A program made the translations under genes and the position numbers. This document shows positions 53,691 through 63,376 of a stretch of 64,000 nucleotides of DNA, piece by piece; the stretch's first letter is position 1; each line of letters begins with the position of its first letter. The notes below the pieces were generated by a model. It saw nothing but the letters and a program-made list of their open reading frames with translations, had not been told where the DNA came from and made no database searches. This DNA is from Phenylobacterium sp. (GTDB lineage Bacteria > Pseudomonadota > Alphaproteobacteria > Caulobacterales > Caulobacteraceae). Location of the stretch: positions 62,001-126,000 of the forward strand of contig NZ_JAUSCJ010000012.1 of NCBI RefSeq assembly GCF_030651185.1. Reading direction: 5' to 3'.

Positions 53691-53803
53691 GCTGACGTCT
53701 TAGCGCAAAATCGCGCGAGCGAGACAGACCCTGGTCGTGGGCATGAACGTAACCTCCCCTGAAGCGCTTCCGTACTTGGGGGAGAGACCTTAGATTGGAC
53801 CCC

Positions 53804-54298
53804 ATGAGCACGCCAGAAGCCACCCTCTCCCCGTCCGGTTTCGACCTGACACCTCCCGACGCAGCGGAACGCAAGCGCCTAGAGGCCGACCTGACCCGCG
53901 AAGAGGCCGAGGTGCTGCTGCACCATGGCACCGAGGCGGCGTTCTGCGGCGGACTGCTGGATAACAAGCAGGACGGCGCCTATTGCTGCCGCCTCTGCGG
54001 CTTGCCGCTGTTCCAGGCCAAGACCAAGTTCGAGAGCGGCACCGGCTGGCCCAGCTTCTTCGCGCCAATCGACGAGGCCCACGTCGTGGCGGTGAAGGAC
54101 ACCAGCTACGGCATGATCCGCATCGAGACCCGCTGCGCCCGCTGCGACAGCCACCAAGGCCACGTCTTCCCCGACGGCCCGCCGCCGACCCGGCTGCGAT
54201 ACTGCATCAACTCCATCTCCCTGGAGTTCGTGCAGAACGGCCAGCCGCTGCGTGATCCGCTGGCGCGGGGCGACACCCAGCATCTGGCCACCGCCTAG
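53804..54298 (+). CDS. msrB: Peptide methionine (R)-S-oxide reductase
   Basis: 164 residues; repairs R-methionine sulfoxide. TGWPSFFAPI, HQGHVFPDGPPPTRLRYCINS with the catalytic Cys in RYCINS; Zn-binding CRLC and CARC. ATG 53804 used; a TTG nine bases earlier is less likely. Its end overlaps the convergent kinase-like gene by four bases. Confidence 0.94.
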   Translation: MSTPEATLSPSGFDLTPPDAAERKRLEADLTREEAEVLLHHGTEAAFCGGLLDNKQDGAYCCRLCGLPLFQAKTKFESGTGWPSFFAPIDEAHVVAVKDTSYGMIRIETRCARCDSHQGHVFPDGPPPTRLRYCINSISLEFVQNGQPLRDPLARGDTQHLATA

Positions 54299-55104
54299 AA
54301 TCCCAGTTCCGCCGCGGCGATCTCGGCGATCTGCAGGGCGCCTGCCGGATTGTTTCCGTCCGAGAGGGTCCAGGAAGCCGATAGCCCCGCATAGGCCAGC
54401 AGCCATTGCAGGGTCCGCAGGGGTTCCAACCGCGCGGCGTCGGCAACCACCCTGACCTGCCGCGCGATGCGGCCCGGCCTGACGGCGGTGGCGAGGTCGG
54501 GATTGCAGAGCAGGTTGGCGTAGTCATAGCCGCGGTCTCCGATCAGCCCCTTGGGGTCGATGGCCAGCCAGCCCAAGGCGCCGAAATCCAGGAAATTGCC
54601 GTGGTGGGCGTCGCCGTGCAGGACACAGACCTGGCGCGGATCGGCCAGGAGCTTTCGCGACATGTCGTAGGACTTGGCCAGTACGCCCCCGTGCCGTTGC
54701 GCCGCTGGACCGAGCTGCGCAAACCAGTCGGGCAGCGGCCTGAGGGTTGAGGGAAGCTTCCCGGCGCGCGGCGCATGAAGTCCGTCAAGGCCCGCGCAGA
54801 TGATGCGGCTGGCCTCATCATCCTGACCGGTCGTCGCCATCTGCGCCAGCGAGCCCGCCCCCCGAGCGCGAACCATCAGCAGGGCCTCGCCGTCGTGCGC
54901 CAGGACCGGCGCGGCCCCCTTCCCGTCCCACCAGGCCATCAGGGTTCCCCCCGCGATTTCCTCGGGCGCATGGCTAACCTTGAGCATGGCGGCGACGCCA
55001 TCCCGGCGCACGGGCAGGAGCTGTCCGCCAAGGCTGGCGAACGGCTCCCCGTCGGGGGTCAGCCCCCAACGTTCGATCCAGACCTTGAACGTCTCCTCCG
55101 ACAC
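54295..55104 (-). CDS. Aminoglycoside phosphotransferase (APH6/hydroxyurea type) family protein
   Basis: 269 residues. Kinase-like core: VLHGDAHHGNFLDFGALGWLAIDPKGLIGDRGYDYANL, with the catalytic Asp in HGDAHHGN and the metal-binding DPKG. This resembles PF04655 streptomycin 6-kinase-like proteins; many chromosomal members do not confer resistance. I assign no drug. Convergent with msrB. Confidence 0.88.
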   Translation of the reverse strand: MSEETFKVWIERWGLTPDGEPFASLGGQLLPVRRDGVAAMLKVSHAPEEIAGGTLMAWWDGKGAAPVLAHDGEALLMVRARGAGSLAQMATTGQDDEASRIICAGLDGLHAPRAGKLPSTLRPLPDWFAQLGPAAQRHGGVLAKSYDMSRKLLADPRQVCVLHGDAHHGNFLDFGALGWLAIDPKGLIGDRGYDYANLLCNPDLATAVRPGRIARQVRVVADAARLEPLRTLQWLLAYAGLSASWTLSDGNNPAGALQIAEIAAAELGF

Positions 55105-55144
55105 GCCGACAGCCTAGGGCCGACGGCGTGAGGAGTCTTCTGGC

Positions 55145-55774
55145 TTAGCTTTTGCCTTCGGCCTGGTCGCGCAGGATGGTGTTCTCGCCGAGCGGCGCGG
55201 GCGCCCGCCCGGCTGACACGCTCACCCTCAGGTTGTTCTGCACGTGCTGCACGCCGCCGATGTGCTCGATGATGGCCTCGGCATGGTGTTTGGCGCGGCG
55301 ATCACGGATCGTTCCGGACAGGGTGACCTCGCCGTCCTGCACCGCCACGGAGATCGCCGAGGCGTCGAGGTGGTCATCATCGGTCAGGCGGTCGTGGACA
55401 TCCTCGCTGATACGCTGATCGCTGCGCCTGTAGCCCTGAGGCCCGAGGCCCCGATGGCCGGGATCGTGATAGGCGCGGTGCTCGCCCGGGTTTTCCTGGC
55501 GTCCGCCATCGCCGCGATAGATACGGTCGCCATACGGCGAGACCCGTTCGCCGGGATCGGTCCCGTTCTGGCCGTAGCCGCCGGTGTAGCCGCGGCCGGT
55601 ATAGGCGCCGCCTCCGCCCTGACGGGGGCCCTTGTCAAAGCTACGCCCCTCACCAGAAGGGTCATCGTCGCCGGCCTGATAGTCGGCCGCGGCCTCGTCC
55701 CAATCGTGACGCTGGCCTGGGCCCAGGCGAGGCCCTCGGTCCCATCGGCCACGCTCGTTGCTTCTGTCAGGCAT
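55145..55774 (-). CDS. BON-domain protein with disordered N-terminus
   Basis: 209 residues. The first 120 are disordered, rich in Gly, Arg, Asp and Tyr (GGGAYTGRGYTGGYGQNG). The BON domain, about 125-190, has SDQRISEDVHDRLTDDDHLDAS and VQDGEVTLSGTIRDRRAKHHAE. No signal peptide. BON proteins bind membranes or phospholipids, often in stress responses. GGGAGAACGTCAG precedes ATG 55774. Confidence 0.85.
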   Translation of the reverse strand: MPDRSNERGRWDRGPRLGPGQRHDWDEAAADYQAGDDDPSGEGRSFDKGPRQGGGGAYTGRGYTGGYGQNGTDPGERVSPYGDRIYRGDGGRQENPGEHRAYHDPGHRGLGPQGYRRSDQRISEDVHDRLTDDDHLDASAISVAVQDGEVTLSGTIRDRRAKHHAEAIIEHIGGVQHVQNNLRVSVSAGRAPAPLGENTILRDQAEGKS

Positions 55775-55851
55775 CTGACGTTCTCCCGTGTTGTGAGGAC
55801 CTACTGGTCCCACAACCCCTTGGCGGGTGGGCTTGTTCCGGTTTCAGCCAG

Positions 55852-56346
55852 TCATTTCGGGCGGAGGCGAGGCGGTTTGGACACCCGGGCGATCGCGCCC
55901 TTGGGAAGCGGGTGGTCGTCGCTGTCATCCCACATCAGGTGATGCAGGATCTGGAACAGGAAGGCGGTGGACCAGCCAATCAGCAGCATGCCGTTGATGG
56001 CCTCCAGGACTCCGACGATCCGCCAACGGTCGGGAAGGATCGCGCCGGTCTCCCCGACCGTCGAATAGGAGCTGGTTGAGAAATAGAGGGCCTGCTCCAG
56101 GGTCGGGAGCATCTGCATCTTCCAATAGATCAGCGCGTAGAGCCAGATCTCGAGGCCGTGCAACACGAAGAGCCCCAGGACCACACCGAGCGGCACCAGG
56201 ACCCGATCAAGGTTGATCCAGCGGGTGAAGCGCTCCAGATGCCACCGGAGCAGCGCCTGCAGGACGTCCAGTCCCAACAGGTGGACAAGCACGGTCGCCG
56301 TAACGACGGCCGTCGAGATCAGAAGCTGGTTTGCGAGGACGTTCAT
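55852..56346 (-). CDS. Two-transmembrane ion channel-like protein
   Basis: 164 residues with four hydrophobic segments, two flanking a pore loop EQALYFSTSSYSTVGETGAIL. The filter region reads TVGE in place of the usual potassium signature TVGYG, so ion selectivity is uncertain. C-terminal positively charged tail. ATG 56346 chosen over TTG 56358. It lies 84 bases downstream of pccB. Confidence 0.8.
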   Translation of the reverse strand: MNVLANQLLISTAVVTATVLVHLLGLDVLQALLRWHLERFTRWINLDRVLVPLGVVLGLFVLHGLEIWLYALIYWKMQMLPTLEQALYFSTSSYSTVGETGAILPDRWRIVGVLEAINGMLLIGWSTAFLFQILHHLMWDDSDDHPLPKGAIARVSKPPRLRPK

Positions 56347-56430
56347 GGGGCGCAGCAACTCTGCGCCCGCGAGAGTCGCCTGGCCTTGATCCAGAACAAG
56401 GCCCTGCCGACTCCATGACGCGATCGCCCC

Positions 56431-57963
56431 CTACAGCGGGATGTTGTCGTGCTTCTTCCAGGGGTTGGTCAGCTGCTTGCCCCTCAGGTTCTTCAGCGAG
56501 CGGGCGATGCGCTTGCGGGTGTTGTGGGGCTTGATGACGTCGTCGATATAGCCGCGGCTGGCGGCGATGAAGGGGTTGGCGAAGCGGGTCTTATACTCCG
56601 CCTCGCGGGCGGCGATGGCCTCGGGGTCGCCGATCTCGGCGCGGAAAATGATCTCCACCGCGCCCTTGGAGCCCATGACGGCGATCTCGGCGGTCGGCCA
56701 GGCATAGTTCACGTCGCCGCGGATGTGCTTGGAGCTCATCACGTCATAGGCGCCGCCATAGGCCTTGCGGGTGATCAGGGTCACCTTGGGCACCGTGGCC
56801 TCGGCATAGGCGAACAGCAGCTTGGCGCCATGGCGGATCAGGCCGCCCTGCTCCTGCTTGGTCCCCGGCATGAAGCCCGGCACATCCACAAGGGTGACCA
56901 GGGGGATCTCGAAGGCGTCGCAGAAGCGCACGAAGCGGGCGCCCTTGCGGCTGGAGTCGATGTCCAGCACCCCGGCCAGCACCTGGGGCTGGTTGGCGAC
57001 GATGCCGATGGTGCGGCCATCCATGCGGGCGAAGCCGCAGATTATGTTCTTGGCGAAGTCCGGCGCGATCTCGAAGAAGTCGGCCTCGTCCACCACCTTC
57101 AGGATCAGCTCCTTCATGTCGTAGGGCTTGTTGGGATTGGCCGGGACCAGGGTGTCGAGGCTCGGCTCGTCACGCTCGACGCTGTCGAAGCTCTCGCGGA
57201 CCGGCGGCTTCTCGCGGTTGGAGAGCGGCAGGAAATCGACGAGACGGCGGACCTGGGTGAGCGCCTCCAGGTCGTTCTCGAAGGCGCCGTCGGCGACGCC
57301 CGACTTCATGGCGTGGACGCGGTAGCCCCCCAGTTCCTCGTGGGTGACCTCTTCATGGGTCACCGTGCGGACCACGTCGGGTCCGGTGACGTACATGTAG
57401 GAGGTGTCCTTCACCATGAAGATGAAGTCGGTGATGGCGGGCGAATAGACGTCCCCGCCCGCGCAGGGTCCCATGATCACGCTGATCTGCGGGATGACGC
57501 CGCTGGCCAGGGTGTTCTGCAGGAAAATGTCGGCATATCCGGCCAGGCCGTCGACGCCCTCCTGGATGCGCGCGCCGCCGGCGTCGAACAGGCCGATGAT
57601 CGGGGCGCCGACCTTAAGGGCCTGCTGCTGCACCTTGACGATCTTCTGGGCGTGGGCGTTGGAGAGAGACCCGCCGAAGACCGTGAAATCCTTGGAGAAC
57701 ACAAAGACCAGCCGGCCGTTGATATTGCCCCAGCCGGTGACGACGCCGTCGCCGGGAATGCGATTGTCGGCCATGCCGAAATCGGTGGCGCGGTGCTCGA
57801 CGAACATGTCGAACTCCTCGAAGGAGCCTTCGTCCAGCAGCAGATCCAGGCGCTCGCGCGCCGTCAGTTTGCCCTTGGCGTGCTGGCTCTCGATCCGCCG
57901 CTCGCCGCCGCCCATGCGGGCTTCGCCACGACGCTTCTCAAGCTCCTCGATGATATGCTTCAA
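56431..57963 (-). CDS. pccB: Propionyl-CoA carboxylase carboxyltransferase subunit
   Basis: 510 residues from TTG 57963 ([19 protein letters not shown]). Carboxyltransferase motifs: [68 protein letters not shown] and the C-terminal [24 protein letters not shown]. Partner of PccA at 51711-53690. First gene of its minus-strand run. Confidence 0.95.
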   Translation of the reverse strand: MKHIIEELEKRRGEARMGGGERRIESQHAKGKLTARERLDLLLDEGSFEEFDMFVEHRATDFGMADNRIPGDGVVTGWGNINGRLVFVFSKDFTVFGGSLSNAHAQKIVKVQQQALKVGAPIIGLFDAGGARIQEGVDGLAGYADIFLQNTLASGVIPQISVIMGPCAGGDVYSPAITDFIFMVKDTSYMYVTGPDVVRTVTHEEVTHEELGGYRVHAMKSGVADGAFENDLEALTQVRRLVDFLPLSNREKPPVRESFDSVERDEPSLDTLVPANPNKPYDMKELILKVVDEADFFEIAPDFAKNIICGFARMDGRTIGIVANQPQVLAGVLDIDSSRKGARFVRFCDAFEIPLVTLVDVPGFMPGTKQEQGGLIRHGAKLLFAYAEATVPKVTLITRKAYGGAYDVMSSKHIRGDVNYAWPTAEIAVMGSKGAVEIIFRAEIGDPEAIAAREAEYKTRFANPFIAASRGYIDDVIKPHNTRKRIARSLKNLRGKQLTNPWKKHDNIPL

Positions 57964-58044
57964 GGCCGGCCCCTCTTAACGCTCTGTCCTGGGAGCAAAG
58001 CCCTAGTCGCGCCCGGAAGCCGGCGCAAGTTCACCGAACGTCAG

Positions 58045-58767
58045 CTAGAGGGCCTTGAACCAGCGCTCCAGCATCTGGGCTTCCACCACATGGCGCGCGG
58101 TGCGCTCGGCGGCTTCGTCGTCGACGCCCCACTTCTCTTCCTGGAAGATTTCGTCCAGGCGTGACAGCTCCAGGGCCTGGACACCGTCCATCCAGCCGCG
58201 CGCAAGACCGAAGGCCAGAACCGCCGAGCCAAACAGGGCGGTGCCGAAGGCGACGCCGGCCAGGCCGAAGTCGTCGAGAGCCAGGGCCATGGCCTTCACC
58301 CTGGCCAGGGTCTCGTCTGGCTGGGTTCGGTGGACGATGCCGGCGGCGCGGACGAAGGCCACCTCGAACTCCCGCTCGGCGCGCTCCAGCACCGGACCCC
58401 AATGGCGCTGTTGGCGCTCGGACAGGTCCGCCGGATCCTCGGCGAAATAGCAGAGCAGGTCGGAACCGGCATAGTCGGCGATCTGGGCCGCCGTGCCGTC
58501 CCGGGCCTGGGGAATGGCGTCCAAGGCGGTATTGGCCAGGCGGGTGGCATGCATCAGCGCCATCTCGATGTGCTCGCCCTGGGCCGCCCACTCCTCGGCG
58601 ACGAGATCGGCCAGCGCCTGGGTCGGCAGGACCATCAGGGCGGCGCGGGGCGTACGCAGGCTGCGGCTGTCCAGTTTCAGCGCGAAGCCGCCCTCGACGG
58701 CCTCCACAGACACCGCCTTGTAGAAGCGGCGGGGCTTCTCGCCAGCTTCCTTGAATCCCTTGGCCAC
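58045..58767 (-). CDS. ATP12-family F1 ATPase assembly chaperone
   Basis: 240 residues, from GTG. Characteristic regions: KPRRFYKAVSVEAVEGGFALKLDSRSLRTP, EWAAQGEHI, and a C-terminal YFAEDPADLSERQQRHWGPVL. In mitochondria ATP12 binds the F1 alpha subunit before assembly; the bacterial relatives are largely confined to alphaproteobacteria. No ATP synthase genes are adjacent. Confidence 0.9.
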   Translation of the reverse strand: MAKGFKEAGEKPRRFYKAVSVEAVEGGFALKLDSRSLRTPRAALMVLPTQALADLVAEEWAAQGEHIEMALMHATRLANTALDAIPQARDGTAAQIADYAGSDLLCYFAEDPADLSERQQRHWGPVLERAEREFEVAFVRAAGIVHRTQPDETLARVKAMALALDDFGLAGVAFGTALFGSAVLAFGLARGWMDGVQALELSRLDEIFQEEKWGVDDEAAERTARHVVEAQMLERWFKAL

Positions 58768-58878
58768 ACGTCTCTCCCGTCGCGGCGGCGAAGAGGCCGA
58801 CCGTGCGGGTGCAAATGAGCGCTGGCGCCGATTTGCGCAAGGCTGGCCACGCGCCCGCGCCTCGGCGATGCTGCGCGG

Positions 58879-59961
58879 ATGGCCGACGAGACCCTGACCG
58901 CGCGCGACCTGAACCGCGCCCTGCTGGCCCGGCAGATGCTGCTCGAACGCGGAAAGGTCGATCCGATCGACGCCCTCGGCCGGCTGCTGGCCATCCAGGC
59001 CCAGCTGCCGCGCACGCCGTTCCTGGGCCTCTGGTCACGGCTGGAGGCGTTCAGGCCGGATGCGCTGCGGGCGGCCATCCAGGCGCGCGAGGTCGTCCGG
59101 GCCACGGCCATGCGCGGTACGCTGTACCTGATGACCGCCGCCGACTTCCTGGCCTTCCGCGGCAGCCTGCGGACCGGCGAGGCCATCGCCCTGCCCGGCG
59201 GAAGCAAGACCACGGTGGCCGAACTGGAGCCGGTCCTGGCCCTGGCGCGCCAGCACTTCGCCGCGCCGCAGCCGTTTGAGGGTTTGCGGGATGTGCTGGA
59301 AAAGGCTGGCTATTCCGACGTTCGCATCCTGGCCTATGCGGCGCGCCAACGGCTGCCCCTGGTGCAGGCGTCGTCGGACACGCCCTACGGCTTCGCACCG
59401 GGTGGCGAGTTCGTCCTGGCCGGGGCCTATCTGGGAAAGGGCGTCGCACCCCAGCCCGCCCCCGCCGACCTGCTCAGGCGCTACCTCGCCGCCTGGGGCC
59501 CGGCGACGCCCGCCGACTTCAGCGGCTGGTCAGGGCTGAAGGGTGTCGCGCCGTTGTTCGAGGCGCTGGGGGACGCGCTCGTCACCTTCCGCGATGACCG
59601 AAACAAGGTGCTCTACGACCTCAGGGACGCGCCTCGTCCAGGTGGAGACGTCCCGGCCCCGCCGCGCTTCGTGCCGGACTTCGACGCGGTCACACAAGGC
59701 CACCAGGATCGCGCGCGCATCCTGCCCGCCGAGCACGCGCCGAAGGTCGCCAGCAAGAACCTGCAGGTGCCGCCGATGCTGCTGGTGGACGGCTTCGTGG
59801 CGGGGAGTTGGAAGCTGGAGGCCAAGAAGAAGACCGCGACGGTGACCGTCACGGCCTTTGAGACGTTCAGCGCGAAGACCCGCAAGGCGGTCGAGGCCGA
59901 AGCCATCGCGCTCGCCAAAGCCTTTGAACCGGCCGCGGAATCCGCCGTCGTCTTCGCCTAG
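58879..59961 (+). CDS. Winged-helix AlkZ-like (HTH_42/DUF1006) protein
   Basis: 360 residues of the family that includes the DNA glycosylase Alk[18 protein letters not shown] and [23 protein letters not shown] start the first winged helix; AMRGTLYLM and the central [12 protein letters not shown] and [16 protein letters not shown] segments follow. Most chromosomal members are of unknown activity, possibly DNA repair. Its end overlaps the panB stop region by four bases. Confidence 0.87.
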   Translation: MADETLTARDLNRALLARQMLLERGKVDPIDALGRLLAIQAQLPRTPFLGLWSRLEAFRPDALRAAIQAREVVRATAMRGTLYLMTAADFLAFRGSLRTGEAIALPGGSKTTVAELEPVLALARQHFAAPQPFEGLRDVLEKAGYSDVRILAYAARQRLPLVQASSDTPYGFAPGGEFVLAGAYLGKGVAPQPAPADLLRRYLAAWGPATPADFSGWSGLKGVAPLFEALGDALVTFRDDRNKVLYDLRDAPRPGGDVPAPPRFVPDFDAVTQGHQDRARILPAEHAPKVASKNLQVPPMLLVDGFVAGSWKLEAKKKTATVTVTAFETFSAKTRKAVEAEAIALAKAFEPAAESAVVFA

Positions 59962-60791
59962 GTGTTGGCGGCCTTGGCGAAGTAGATCTCCGCCGGGCCG
60001 GGGAAGTTCCGCTGGCGCACGTCATCGGCATAGCCGGCGATGGCCTTGGAGATTTCGCCGCGCAGGTCGGCATAGCGGCGCACGAACTTCGGCGTCCAGT
60101 CGAACAGGCCCAGCATGTCGTCGGTGACCAGGATCTGGCCGTCGCAGCCGGCCGAGGCGCCGATGCCGATGGTGGGCACGGCGATAGTCTCGGTGATCTC
60201 ACGGGCCAGGCCCTCGGCCACACCCTCGACGACCACGGCGAAGGCGCCGGCCGCGGCGGTGGCCTTGGCCTCCTCCAGGATACGGGCGCGCTCCTCGCCG
60301 GCCCGGCCCTTGGCCTTGAAGCCGCCGTCCACCAGCACCGCCTGGGGCCGCAGGCCCACATGGCCCATGACCGGCACACCGCGCTTCACCAGGTATTCGA
60401 TGGTGTCGACCACCGTGGAGCCGCTCTCGACCTTCACCGCCGAGGCGCCGGTCTCCTTCATGATCCGCACGGCGTTCTGGTAGGCGATTTCCGGCGCGCC
60501 CTCATAGGACCCGAAGGGCATGTCGACCACCACCATGGCCTTCTTGGAGGTCCGCATCACCGCCTGGCCGTGCAGGATCATCATCTCCAGGGTCACGCCC
60601 ACGGTGTTGGGCAGGCCATGGACCACCATGCCGACGCTGTCGCCGACCAGCAGCAGGTCACAGTGGTCGTCCAGCAACTCGGCCATCGGCGCGGTGTAGG
60701 CAGTGAGGCAGACGATCGGCACGCCACCCTTGCGCGCGGTGATATCCGGTGCGGCGAGGCGCCGAACCGTCTCCTGACGTTGAGCCGACAT
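59958..60791 (-). CDS. panB: Ketopantoate hydroxymethyltransferase
   Basis: 277 residues adding a hydroxymethyl group to alpha-ketoisovalerate. Motifs: [19 protein letters not shown] [60 protein letters not shown] 60791 chosen. The next enzyme in the pathway, panC, is 28 kb away in this window. Confidence 0.95.
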   Translation of the reverse strand: MSAQRQETVRRLAAPDITARKGGVPIVCLTAYTAPMAELLDDHCDLLLVGDSVGMVVHGLPNTVGVTLEMMILHGQAVMRTSKKAMVVVDMPFGSYEGAPEIAYQNAVRIMKETGASAVKVESGSTVVDTIEYLVKRGVPVMGHVGLRPQAVLVDGGFKAKGRAGEERARILEEAKATAAAGAFAVVVEGVAEGLAREITETIAVPTIGIGASAGCDGQILVTDDMLGLFDWTPKFVRRYADLRGEISKAIAGYADDVRQRNFPGPAEIYFAKAANT

Positions 60792-60795
60792 GGTG

Positions 60796-61176
60796 TCAGA
60801 TCTCCTCGATCACGCGGGTGAGCACGAAGCCCATGGCCAGGACGGCCAGGCCGCTGGCGATCCATACGACAGTCCAGTCCGACTGCACCATGGCGAACAG
60901 GTCCATGCCCGGGCGGGCCTGAGCGATTCCGGCCTGCAGGATGCGAGAGGACCCCGCCGAGGCGTCCTCCACCCGCTGGACGAAATTCGACATGATCAGC
61001 TGGCTGGCGCCCACGACGCCGCCGGCCACGCCCGCGGCGCCGATGAACCAGCGGCGCATGTTCCAGCCGCGATTTAGGCGGTGCTCCACACGTGCGGCGA
61101 AGGCGCTCTCATCGGAGAACGCCGGCGCATCGGAGAACAGTCGCTCAAGGCGGCGCTCGAAATCGATCTCAGCCAT
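60796..61176 (-). CDS. Anti-sigma factor-like membrane protein
   Basis: 126 residues. Cytoplasmic N-terminus ([20 protein letters not shown]), two transmembrane helices (about residues 42-61, [20 protein letters not shown], and 101-121, [18 protein letters not shown]). Overlaps the sigma gene stop by eight bases, the usual sign of a sigma/anti-sigma pair. No zinc motif. Function as an anti-sigma is inferred from position. Confidence 0.75.
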   Translation of the reverse strand: MAEIDFERRLERLFSDAPAFSDESAFAARVEHRLNRGWNMRRWFIGAAGVAGGVVGASQLIMSNFVQRVEDASAGSSRILQAGIAQARPGMDLFAMVQSDWTVVWIASGLAVLAMGFVLTRVIEEI

Positions 61177-61750
61177 TGCCACGCCTCCCCTCCAGCTCGG
61201 CGCCCTCAGGCGCCAGTCGCGTTCTGAGCTTCTCCAGACCACGTTTGACATGGGATTTGACCGTTCCAAGCGGCAGATTCAAGGCATCCGCGGCCTCGAC
61301 GTGGGAAAGCCCCGCGCCGTAGCACATGGTCACGCAGAGCCGTTCGGCCGCGCCTAAACACTTCATGGCTTCGTCCAGATCGATACGGCCGGCGGCGTCC
61401 GGATGATGGGCGGTCTCCGCGCCCTCCTCGGCTTCGACGGCCAGGCTCGCCAGACGCCGTTCACGCTGCAGGCGCTTCAGGTACTGACGGGCGGCGATAC
61501 GCTTGACCCAGCCGGCGAAGGTTCCCTCGCCGCGGAACTCGGTGATGCTCTCGAACGCGGCCAGGAAGGCGTCCTGGGCCGTGTCGTCGGCTTCGGCGGG
61601 GGCGGCTCCCATCCGGCGCAGAAGTCCGCGCACGGCCGAGCCGTGCCGCCGAACCAGCTCGCCAAAGGCGCGCCGTTCTCCCGTCGCCGCGAGGGTCGCC
61701 AGCTCCACGTCGTGGAGGCTTGCGTACCGGAGTTGTTGTGAGCCCGACAT
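61169..61750 (-). CDS. ECF-family RNA polymerase sigma factor (second)
   Basis: 193 residues. Region 2: AFGELVRRHGSAVRGLLRRMGAAPAEADDTAQDAFLAAFESI, with TFAGWVKRIAARQYLKRL; region 4: LSHVEAADALNLPLGTVKSHVKRGLEKLR. The pair sigma - membrane protein is minus-strand, preceded by a small DUF6249-type gene 25 bases away. The stimulus is not evident. Confidence 0.92.
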   Translation of the reverse strand: MSGSQQLRYASLHDVELATLAATGERRAFGELVRRHGSAVRGLLRRMGAAPAEADDTAQDAFLAAFESITEFRGEGTFAGWVKRIAARQYLKRLQRERRLASLAVEAEEGAETAHHPDAAGRIDLDEAMKCLGAAERLCVTMCYGAGLSHVEAADALNLPLGTVKSHVKRGLEKLRTRLAPEGAELEGRRGNG

Positions 61751-61775
61751 GGGGCTTGCTCCCCCTGGAACCGGC

Positions 61776-62153
61776 TTACTTACCGCGCCCGAAGAATGAG
61801 ATGGCGATGAAGGCCAGGCCGATGAAGCCCGGGAAGGCGGCCATGCCCAGCAGCGGATAGAGCGCGTCCGGCTCCTCGAAGCTGATGGCGAAGCCGAAGG
61901 CGGCCAGGCCCACCGCGACCCCCAGCCAGATGATGCCGGTGCGCAGGTCCCGCATCGGCGAGGCCGGCGGCTTGACCTTCACGTCGCTGGTGATGGCCGC
62001 GATCACCTCGGGCGGGATCGGCTGGCCGTGTTCGATGGAAGCCTTGAGCGTGTCGTGCAGGCGCGAGCGTTCCCGGCTCTTCAGGTAGCTGGGCACCAGG
62101 AACAGTGAGGCGATCGAGCTGAAAACGATCAAGACGATGAAGACGGCTTCCAT
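61776..62153 (-). CDS. DUF6249-type small membrane protein
   Basis: 125 residues: an N-terminal helix (MEAVFIVLIVFSSIASLFLVP), a linker with RERSRLHDTLKASIEHGQPIPPEV typical of the family, and two further helices. Located 25 bases before the second ECF sigma start, so possibly in the same transcript; perhaps a sensor component. Function unknown. Confidence 0.8.
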   Translation of the reverse strand: MEAVFIVLIVFSSIASLFLVPSYLKSRERSRLHDTLKASIEHGQPIPPEVIAAITSDVKVKPPASPMRDLRTGIIWLGVAVGLAAFGFAISFEEPDALYPLLGMAAFPGFIGLAFIAISFFGRGK

Positions 62154-62271
62154 GATGTGGTCTCTCCAAATTTGGGGCGTATCAGCCCGCTTCTGTGAGG
62201 AAAGAGGCCCGCGCCGCGCCGTACAGATGCAAGCGCGGCCATGAAATCTTTGTCATCATCTCAGTCTCAAG

Positions 62272-62417
62272 TCAGCACCGGCCGCTGTCATAGCGATGGT
62301 GGTAGGCGCCGCAGCTGACGATGGCCGCCCCCCACATCTTCGGAGGCTGGCCGCTGACCCGATGAAGGCCTCGACGCTGGCCGGGGCCTGCAGAGTCTTG
62401 TTCGGTGTGGGCGCCAT
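62272..62417 (-). pseudogene. Decayed DUF1801 gene remnant
   Basis: ATG at 62417 starts MAPTPNKTLQAPASVEAFI, a typical DUF1801 beginning, but the family C-terminal signature SGQPPKMWGAAIVSC and GAYHHRYDSGRC is found in another frame directly after, ending at a stop near 62272. The middle of the gene (about 40 residues) and the end (after YDSGR) are missing, so an internal deletion plus truncation has occurred. It is followed by no other open frame in this gap. Confidence 0.65.
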
Positions 62418-62447
62418 GTCCGCCTCCCCAGCCTTGGCGCCGGAAGA

Positions 62448-62798
62448 CTACCCCAGTTTCGCGGCGTAGGCGTCTGACTTGAACCCCACCAGCAGGTCGC
62501 CGCCGACGTCCAGCACGGGCCGTTTGATCATCGACGGCTGGGTCAGCATCAGGTCGATGGCCTTGGCCTGGTCGAGGCCGGCCTTGTCGGCGTCGGGCAG
62601 CTTGCGGAAGGTGGTCCCGGCGCGGTTGAGCAGGACTTCCCAGCCGACCTTGGCCGCCCATCCCTGCAGCGTGGCGCGGTCGATCCCGGCGGTCTTGTAG
62701 TCGTGGAAGCGATAGGCCACCCCGTGGGCGTCCAGCCAGTCGCGGGCCTTCTTCATCGTGTCGCAGGCCTTGATGCCGTAGATCGTGGTCTCAGCCAT
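62448..62798 (-). CDS. ArsC/Spx-family reductase-like protein
   Basis: 116 residues of the ArsC/Spx thioredoxin-fold family: IYGIKACDTMKKARDWLDAHGVAYRFHDY, with a single Cys in the active position; then LLNRAGTTFRKL and a C-terminal PSMIKRPVLDVGGDLLVGF. Only one cysteine is at the active site, so it is more like the YffB/Spx group than true arsenate reductases. No arsenic genes nearby. Confidence 0.88.
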   Translation of the reverse strand: MAETTIYGIKACDTMKKARDWLDAHGVAYRFHDYKTAGIDRATLQGWAAKVGWEVLLNRAGTTFRKLPDADKAGLDQAKAIDLMLTQPSMIKRPVLDVGGDLLVGFKSDAYAAKLG

Positions 62799-62818
62799 CC
62801 CGGCGCTTCCCTGCAGAA

Positions 62819-63376
62819 TCAGGCGGCCAACCCGCCGCCTCGCCGTGAAGGTGGGCGGTGCTCGGCCACAGCGCCAGTCCGCTTCCAATAGAACGCCGTG
62901 CCGCTGAGGCCGCCATGGGGCTTGAAGGCGTAGTCGGGGATGACGCCGGCCAGGACGTAGCCGACGCGTTCGTAGAGGCCGGCTGCGCCGCCGTCGGTGG
63001 CGGTGTCGAGCACCAGCAGGGTGCGGGACCGTTCGACGGCCAGATCCTCGGCCGCCCGCATCAGGGCGGTGGCGATCCCCCGGCCCCGGTGGCTGACGCG
63101 GGTGATCAGCTTGGCGATCTCGGCGCGGTGCGGCTGATTGTCGGGGCAGTCCAGCAGCAGAGTCACGGTCCCCACAAGGCTCCCGCCGTCGAAGGCGCCG
63201 AGCAGGATGCGGTCTTCCCGAGCGGCGGCGGCCAGCGCCTTGTCCCAGAAGCCATCGGCCTTCTCGCGGCTGATGGGATGCATGAAGCTGACCGAGGCGC
63301 CGCTGGTGACCGCCTCGATGAGCAGGTCGCTGAGAGCGTCGCGGTGCGAGGTGTCGAGGATCTGGATCACGGTCAA
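62819..63376 (-). CDS. GNAT-family N-acetyltransferase
   Basis: 185 residues. Acetyl-CoA loop in LITRVSHRGRGIATALMRAAEDLA near residue 97, with LLVLDTATDGGAAGLYERVGY at the end. The C-terminus after residue 160 is Pro/Arg-rich. Start is TTG 63376, overlapping the stop of the XRE-cupin gene as TTGA; an alternative GTG is at 63370. Substrate unknown. Confidence 0.88.
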   Translation of the reverse strand: MTVIQILDTSHRDALSDLLIEAVTSGASVSFMHPISREKADGFWDKALAAAAREDRILLGAFDGGSLVGTVTLLLDCPDNQPHRAEIAKLITRVSHRGRGIATALMRAAEDLAVERSRTLLVLDTATDGGAAGLYERVGYVLAGVIPDYAFKPHGGLSGTAFYWKRTGAVAEHRPPSRRGGGLAA

